Below, piece by piece: positions 34,901 through 39,052 of a stretch of DNA of 39,052 nucleotides (the stretch's first letter is position 1; every line of letters starts with the position of its first letter). Under the pieces are notes generated by a model. The model was given only the letters and a program-made list of their open reading frames with translations. It had not been told where the DNA came from and did no database searches. Origin of the DNA: Promethearchaeota archaeon (GTDB lineage Archaea > Asgardarchaeota > Lokiarchaeia > Sigynarchaeales > SOKP01); assembly GCA_030668025.1 (NCBI GenBank), contig DAOUUT010000005.1, positions 1-39,052 on the forward strand, written 5' to 3'. The position numbers and the translations under genes were made by a program.

Positions 34901-37900
34901 CCTCTTGGAAATTTGATAAAGGACTTCCTGACGGGGAGTATGCTATTAATTTTATAATAGAAGGAAATTTCAGTTTTTCTATTTTTTCAGAAGATTATTA
35001 TTTTAATTACACTTTAGACTCTATTACTTACGATTGCTTAGGTCCCGCCATGTCTTTAGTCTCGAACTCATTTTTAGGTGAGACCTACGACGATATTCAA
35101 AACAGTATAGTTGAAATAGAAGTTTCTTCTCTTGATAGCGATTTTTCACAAGTTAAATTATATTATCAATATCAAGGACCGAATCAACAATCTTGGAATT
35201 ATTACGATACTTTCGAAGTAAATAATTCTATCGCTCAAATTCCTTTCAATTTAATTAACCTAAGAGATGACAACATATCTTTCCAGATATGGGGTTTTGA
35301 TAAACTCGGAAATGGTGAAATCTTATTCGAACCTAATTATTGGGTCGTAAAAGACATGAACAACCACATGAGCTTCACCGTAGAAGGTATCGAGCACGAC
35401 CTTTTATACGGATTAGAAATAGATAAAAAGATCAAATTAAATTCAAAAGTACTCCCCTTCGATAACGACATCACAAAAGTTGTCGTAGGTACTAATTACG
35501 AGACTTTTAATCTTTTAAGCCCTACTTCGGAAAACGATCACGTTTATTTTGAAGAAATTATTTACCTAAATTCTACTTATTACGGTGTTTTTGGAGCTGA
35601 TTTCGTGTACATTCCGATAAGCGTAAAATTATACCAAGGCGATGTATTAATCTCCTCAAAAGAGATAGTAATTACCGTAATTGAAAATACTTTTGAAGAT
35701 CAAGTTCAGATTTCAGATGTTAATGTAACAACCGACTCGCAAAATAACGTTTTTATGAGTTTTATTTCGGGATTAAACGCATATAACAATTCACATTCGA
35801 TTCCTTACGTAGTTAGCGGTCAATTCCCCGTAGTCAAGTTGTATAACCCAGATGGGGTTTTAATCCAAACTATTACTTTACGAGCGAATAACGATTCTTA
35901 CGAAGTTGAGACTTATGACACGGGTACGATAGAAATTAAAAATAATCGATTTATCGTCCCCTTGCCTATGCCTGCTTTAGGAGCGATATGCTCTATCGAC
36001 GTCGTAAACGTGAACGGAATTGAATATCCATTTACTTATTTTATTAACAACGGCGAGCTTTTAATAACTTTATCGACCGACCAATCTGTTGATGGAATAT
36101 ACGGCGCTACAGGAGGAGATATCGTAATAACTTACGGCGTATCGCTATCTAATTTACTCGAAAATCAATTTGTTGGTACTTTTGATTTACAATCGTTACC
36201 TCAAAATAATTACACGGTTATTGGAGAGTTTTACGAGCTCTCGGGAGATGTGGTTACGTATCAAGCGTTAGAAGTGCTTTACGTTGATTATCAAGGACCG
36301 ATTATATTTAAACAATTTGGAGACGAAAGTTCTGTAGACGCTTACGTTAACCCCGAAGGAGGCTCGATTTCGTTTGAGATTACCGACTTCTCGGGAATTC
36401 TTAGCTACGATTTCAACGCTACGATTAACGGATACTGGGTAATATCAGGCGATTTATACACTTTCTATTTTGACGACGTTTCAATTGTAGAAGGATTAAC
36501 CGATATAGAACTAAATTGCAGCGATGTAAATGGATATTGGAACGCGCTAACTTTTACTTTATTTATCGATAGAACGGAACCTTCTTTTACTTCGGTTATA
36601 GACGATTTAGAGGCCTTCAACGCCTTATATTCCGTTAATATCGAAATTAACGAAGCATCTGCGTCTTACGAATTATATTTAACGTGCGTAAACATGGTAT
36701 CGGGTATTACGTACTTCAATTTAGAATATACCTTAATCGAAACATCTCCGGACACTTGGCAATTTTTAATGGACACCGCCCAGTTACCCAACGGAAGATA
36801 TAACGTACTTTTTACCGCTATCGACGAAGCGGAGAACACAAATCAGTACACATTAATAGATAGATATTTCGATAATTCTCCACCTGAGATCGAAGATATT
36901 TTGGATGTTGTATACGTAAATAGCGATATAACATACAATGCAACTCTTTCCGATCTTGCCTATTTTAACGACGTTAAGAACATGACCGTTGTAGCAACAG
37001 ATCTCACGTTTGATGGGTTCGATTGGGGTAGTGTGACCACAGATTTAGGAAAGCAAAACGGCGTAGATTCTATCTCTCTTAATTTTACTAACCCACTGTC
37101 GACTCAAAGACTTAGTATAGAAGGCCAGTTAAATTTTGAAAAACTTACCTATAAAATAATTGGTTTTGGCGACGACCCCGTAAACGATACTTCTTTAATA
37201 AAATCGATACAATCAATAACTATTGGTGGATATTCCGTTGAATTTGTTATTTTAATAGAAGACAACGATTTAATATTGCAAATAAACGAGCTTTATAGGT
37301 ATCTATTATCCTCAAGTAAGACCGATCAAATTTACGCAGATTTTTACGAAGCTGGGGCTACAGGAATTCCGTTAACTTTTGATACTCTAAGTTCAACTTG
37401 GAAGCTAATAGATTTTAACATTACGAATTATATAACGATTTCGGAGGGGCAAGAATTCTTGTACTGGTTTGAAGTTAAAGATGGAATAAATACCGCCACT
37501 ACAGGAGAACGAGACGCCAATACTATAATTTCCAGAAAATATAGAGGTATTTACGATAACAACATCCAAAAGAATCCTGAGTCTTTATACGAATGGAGCC
37601 TCGGCACAGATGCTCAAGGTAACGGTATTATCGTTTTTGGAACGGACGATTATTTAGATTGTACGGTTCAGTTTGACGGATCATTAATTCACGAAAGGGT
37701 TTCCGGAGAGAGCGATATTGATAAAATTCTCGTTTACGGCTCCGAAACGGGTACTAATTGGGAATTTATAGGGAGAGCATACTTCTCAGAAGAAAATATG
37801 TTATGGAATTATTATTGGAATTACGACCTATTAAGCACAATTCCCTCCCAAGACTATAATTTAAACGCCTTCTTCTTCGATAAAGCGGGAAATTTCGTTA

Positions 37901-39052
37901 ACGAATCTATTAATATAAAAATTTACGATTACATTGACGTTGAACTTATAACCGATTTGTTGTTCGGAGAGATTTTTGAGTTTGACGCGAATAAGCAAAC
38001 TAGCATCCAACAAATTACCGGAACTATAGCAAATTACACGGGAGAAGCAAACTTATGGGAAATAATAGCGGAATATTACAATCCAAACGAAAAGATATGG
38101 CTTCCGCTTCAGACCGATGCTGCTGCGATCGATACTGGCAACTATTCTATAATTTGGGATATTAATCAAGATTCAGGGTTTATGGATTCTATGTACGATT
38201 TTACCTACGAATATTTACCGCTTCAAGTAGCACCCATTACGGGCTCAACTATGTGGGGTTCTTGGGGTACTTTTACTACCGATGGCGACTGGCAACCGAT
38301 CGTTTTAGTGCAAAACGGGCTCGAAGTTGATATCGTTATCTATAAATTTAACGATACCGAGGGTTGGGAAATTGACGATTCCTTAAGTTGCATAAACGTC
38401 TTCACTTACGCCGATAACCAAATATTCAGACTCCACGATATCGATAACGACGGTATTTTCGAAATCATCCGCATTAACTCTTCTCGAGTCGACGTTATCT
38501 ACTTCGACGAAGGAACTTGGACCATTAAAGAAGATGTCGCGCAAATTAGCGATTACTACTATCATTCGTTTGATCTTTTCTTCGACGAGGATATTAGCGC
38601 GACTATTATGGTTGCTGTTCAAGAAGACCAGTACGGACAAATATTCTTGTGGAAATATCAATTTAATTCTACTTTCGATCTAATCAAGAGTTTAAGCGTA
38701 GTTGCTCCCATAAACTTCGTTCCGACCTCAATTAAAATGTTAACAGAATTTTCCACCGCTTCAAGTAAGGCTATATTAGTAGGTGGTTTGATGGAGGGCT
38801 CTTATCACTCTCAATTGTTTGAATACGATTTTAACTTTAATTTGCGCAATATCATCGCCGAATTGCTTCTCGGCAAGATTTCTCTCATCGAATACGATTT
38901 TATAAACGAAGCGTATACGATTCTACTCGGATTGGAAAGGTTATCCATCGGAAAAATGGACGCTATCATATCGCTAACCTATAGCGAAGCTTCAGGCTCT
39001 TGGAACGCTTTTGAGCTTTCTGGGTTTGACGATATTAGATTTAACCTATTAG
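28930..39052 (+). CDS. Giant multi-domain membrane/surface protein (over 3,370 aa, cut by window edge)
   Basis: The frame is open for 3,374 codons to the last base. The TTG at 28930 overlaps the previous stop; an in-frame ATG at 29443 has GGTGG 7 nt upstream and may be a second start. Residues 1-395 are cytosolic and charged, with a Cys4 zinc-ribbon-like C193, C196, C205, C208. Hydrophobic helices lie at about 401-420, 432-456 and, in a cluster, 723-953 (seven segments), with a Lys/Glu-rich loop between. From about 955 it is beta-rich and presumably outside: a thrombospondin-3-like DLDEDGYPDW loop (about 1240), a duplicated domain (about 1276-1400 and 1482-1614), LamG-like parts (about 1412-1465 and 1621-1780), many Ig/cadherin-like segments, and FG-GAP-like HDIDNDGIFEII near 3170. 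Adhesion, cell contact or substrate binding is inferred. Confidence 0.88.
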   Translation, partial: MSKTELKDNNINYICNILTTEPLTQIIRNFQPKSASERYRRFKNPLSYDLPQKNPYIFMQRLKRYYLTREDVDLNVIKPITFEVSLIVKIFLLKLNNSHLPKKFETFLEELKKRTRESRKKENINFKLKNLGEPTEKPDKERVSPLIEEGSSLPSSININTSLLNKNGGLKMVENNSNLSIEQELFTDGEKICEECPKKLTKESCTYCNYFLLYEREVTDIYVTVEPDLEDFYRALEQDIEQNIGAESSQEDLLECSSKKNAETEISDAGNDKVVVEKPKKFESKLKNLKKLAKQKKQKIKFPVIPTVKKTVNKVLDITVNKRRRERFINNLKNASVSEVLIETSLSATQPEKDLQEKVHDYMTTTISHKKIAEIIRVRPKNALEQSWNNNNKTKTLVKNIGIISLLCVLLLPRFLWTPELQFSTDFSFFNAIFLGTSFFVLSYCAIFFLKLLLFRKDKPKFLSKLSIVKSLRILRSNLERNGLKFYKQRKSAVYFYEYMDKNVYNKDKKIRKKESLIANVDNSEAISQVADKSTIKLNLFETFINLSYFRKIMESKSSIKDNRPKLRVLKSEIIRFDNILTSNGNIEDSKETINKDKKQVKEENIKSQVEQYFKGKRVKNGKTNYCSQEELETRNEIKAVIEYNKTTSVKEVIENKKTNNNKLKDWYKDKEKELSNKKSYKDKFEAWRRNRKEKIGTKKEKKALSSKKTRINLVNFASILQKLLIPLAVFLLAFMVLISSDILLFTRDIIISFAFLIALIPALYVSIITAKLILSKRKTIILASVPVLALLSVIIFVVIGLENYAGFIVFASVILSYGLVSNQVKINRTKKLKFPQMNFDYYRLLYHRHKFFLLGTTLLILGLVFVSLFILAPQNLAIPNVLIVAFILLLTVKSKSHMRKLLILHKKKKLRKKNISHKSFLILYEDRNVRSALLILIFLICMPLLFTVNSMIAINTPFMSFGRVDQNTRIESSNIDFSLLDYAQDFDALGEISINDEFVVHTIINTEFGESSIMRVRIIPESIPNVYNDVSQFERSYGDIKSLAENGMRLKYDVLSDYIVGPLTEADFYNPVELNELDLLPGRYSVECYYSIRTGWSMRRAYPEIYTLNLEKDNLKILPTRPFDLPVEYGAVYTFENTNESSWETYFDGKLVNSINESIAGKKIDLFLEINDKYEKIATVETDAEGDFYHHHKIYGWVEDRMLAKIEYRDDDLLYKILVHEEYAGLEEPVDGDWFFFDLDEDGYPDWNYSLWDLLGLYMSGTLGYSMPIQPDNFTFATGNFYGPYGDLEFSDLSASTIQSESLGVNHKIDVEIEWGIDDDVESMEYLTWDYSTSESPTVDFSVWNYNLQVYEVKTSSPFALTSDYYDSTNNNTVRARIESVLKGTAYELYLDQLRIDYIIGAPPEPLPTLAFMALFDEDQGDTTIDDVNDLVGMLYGNTSWTDGKHNSSLFFDGTGQVTIEEGAPQTNYLTPIQVVSPSGEFTFTYGSFVSTGDIELDDGSETNILSQKIDNSYHEIDVVVEWGPQGIVDTMDYLHWAHRFEWVVTPTTNFQIWNYALNGGSGDWETVTQNPFSLTSDYYDENYNVKVRHYAHADGRTSAIDLFIDQLRLEYTTINEGGDPQYADFDWVDFGDVLDDVLGPGSVNDEFVITGWINPSAFTSNQSINGIKNVFFSKENIELGINESGYLQVYMNTDGVETTAYYGTDNSIGSNDWIYFALRYNNSDIDVFLDEVWYYDAVGAVAEPWSGGGSLVNGGSLIIGAELTAYSCFTGRIDDLSVFREAISHFDIEAHKGGLGSLEINATVSRENGLGGWEPIATSGDIMDGYLNFEMTSTGIEINNTQFYVSDAEPDLQNPTPQDWTLITEYCYDSNYYSTVISSRDIPDGSWYFIVRTNDSDSNFLYDAWVISETIAYFGIDYYSESINFTYLDIENKINQYSQIGVIPSEKFEDKITQLKLFVNYSGDIDYLTTVSYNDLYSNYWLIYLNELSSWKFDKGLPDGEYAINFIIEGNFSFSIFSEDYYFNYTLDSITYDCLGPAMSLVSNSFLGETYDDIQNSIVEIEVSSLDSDFSQVKLYYQYQGPNQQSWNYYDTFEVNNSIAQIPFNLINLRDDNISFQIWGFDKLGNGEILFEPNYWVVKDMNNHMSFTVEGIEHDLLYGLEIDKKIKLNSKVLPFDNDITKVVVGTNYETFNLLSPTSENDHVYFEEIIYLNSTYYGVFGADFVYIPISVKLYQGDVLISSKEIVITVIENTFEDQVQISDVNVTTDSQNNVFMSFISGLNAYNNSHSIPYVVSGQFPVVKLYNPDGVLIQTITLRANNDSYEVETYDTGTIEIKNNRFIVPLPMPALGAICSIDVVNVNGIEYPFTYFINNGELLITLSTDQSVDGIYGATGGDIVITYGVSLSNLLENQFVGTFDLQSLPQNNYTVIGEFYELSGDVVTYQALEVLYVDYQGPIIFKQFGDESSVDAYVNPEGGSISFEITDFSGILSYDFNATINGYWVISGDLYTFYFDDVSIVEGLTDIELNCSDVNGYWNALTFTLFIDRTEPSFTSVIDDLEAFNALYSVNIEINEASASYELYLTCVNMVSGITYFNLEYTLIETSPDTWQFLMDTAQLPNGRYNVLFTAIDEAENTNQYTLIDRYFDNSPPEIEDILDVVYVNSDITYNATLSDLAYFNDVKNMTVVATDLTFDGFDWGSVTTDLGKQNGVDSISLNFTNPLSTQRLSIEGQLNFEKLTYKIIGFGDDPVNDTSLIKSIQSITIGGYSVEFVILIEDNDLILQINELYRYLLSSSKTDQIYADFYEAGATGIPLTFDTLSSTWKLIDFNITNYITISEGQEFLYWFEVKDGINTATTGERDANTIISRKYRGIYDNNIQKNPESLYEWSLGTDAQGNGIIVFGTDDYLDCTVQFDGSLIHERVSGESDIDKILVYGSETGTNWEFIGRAYFSEENMLWNYYWNYDLLSTIPSQDYNLNAFFFDKAGNFVNESINIKIYDYIDVELITDLLFGEIFEFDANKQTSIQQITGTIANYTGEANLWEIIAEYYNPNEKIWLPLQTDAAAIDTGNYSIIWDINQDSGFMDSMYDFTYEYLPLQVAPITGSTMWGSWGTFTTDGDWQPIVLVQNGLEVDIVIYKFNDTEGWEIDDSLSCINVFTYADNQIFRLHDIDNDGIFEIIRINSSRVDVIYFDEGTWTIKEDVAQISDYYYHSFDLFFDEDISATIMVAVQEDQYGQIFLWKYQFNSTFDLIKSLSVVAPINFVPTSIKMLTEFSTASSKAILVGGLMEGSYHSQLFEYDFNFNLRNIIAELLLGKISLIEYDFINEAYTILLGLERLSIGKMDAIISLTYSEASGSWNAFELSGFDDIRFNLL

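Noticed and set aside
29124..38661. Several minus-strand frames opposite the giant gene
   Set aside because: The plus strand has one uninterrupted coding frame with recognisable domains throughout; the opposite frames are short, low in known motifs and lack ribosome binding sites.
1..39052. tRNA or rRNA genes
   Set aside because: No T-loop-like GTTCRANNC motifs paired with a plausible acceptor stem or rRNA landmarks were found by reading; a covariance-model scan would be decisive.

Overview
The window looks like DNA from an AT-rich archaeon, most likely an Asgard (Lokiarchaeia-type) lineage or an element living in one. Evidence: archaeal TATA boxes about 25 bp upstream of several starts, GGTGA-type ribosome binding sites, a HerA-class ATPase, a CPSF73-like beta-CASP nuclease, a RadA paralogue, and a secreted protein ending in an Asp-rich stalk, an IPGY motif, one membrane helix and a basic tail. 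The lineage call rests on remembered features, not on a search. No rRNA, tRNA or CRISPR array was seen. Whether this is chromosome, provirus or plasmid cannot be decided here.

Layout. (1) 1-7.5 kb, all on the minus strand and poor in CpG: a membrane protein cut by the window edge, small unknown genes, a DUF4209/HEPN-like protein, a radical SAM / glycosyltransferase / methyltransferase operon, a small HNH gene abutting a 23-bp tandem repeat, and an Abi_C-like HEPN protein. (2) 7.5-10.1 kb: small unknown genes and a minus-strand pair, one of which may bind single-stranded DNA. (3) 10.5-18.4 kb, plus strand: a tight four-gene operon encoding a Cas4-like nuclease fused to HerA, a beta-CASP RNase, a GrpE-like protein with an extra N-terminal part, and an Hsp70 with a helical-repeat tail. 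(4) 18.5-25.4 kb: a RecA/RadA paralogue divergent from a SUFU-zinc ribbon-TPR protein, a third HEPN protein, a C-terminally anchored HNH protein, small unknown genes, a five-unit 20-bp iteron array beside a small winged-helix gene, and a gene interrupted by one stop codon. (5) 25.9-39.05 kb: a winged-helix regulator, two operator-like repeats before a strong TATA box, a secreted anchored surface protein, a 77-residue protein, and a giant membrane protein of more than 3,370 residues that runs off the right edge.

The best candidate for an undescribed system is the 10.5-18.4 kb operon. It joins a DNA end-processing machine (nuclease plus hexameric translocase), a beta-CASP nuclease and a private Hsp70/GrpE pair, with overlapping or near-zero spacing. 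A chaperone-gated nuclease or defence complex is an inference. Second are the regulator-operator-surface protein module at 25.9-39 kb and the iteron array at 24.58-24.68 kb. At least two genes (21293-22714 and 26785-28659) appear to start at CTG behind a GGTGA site.
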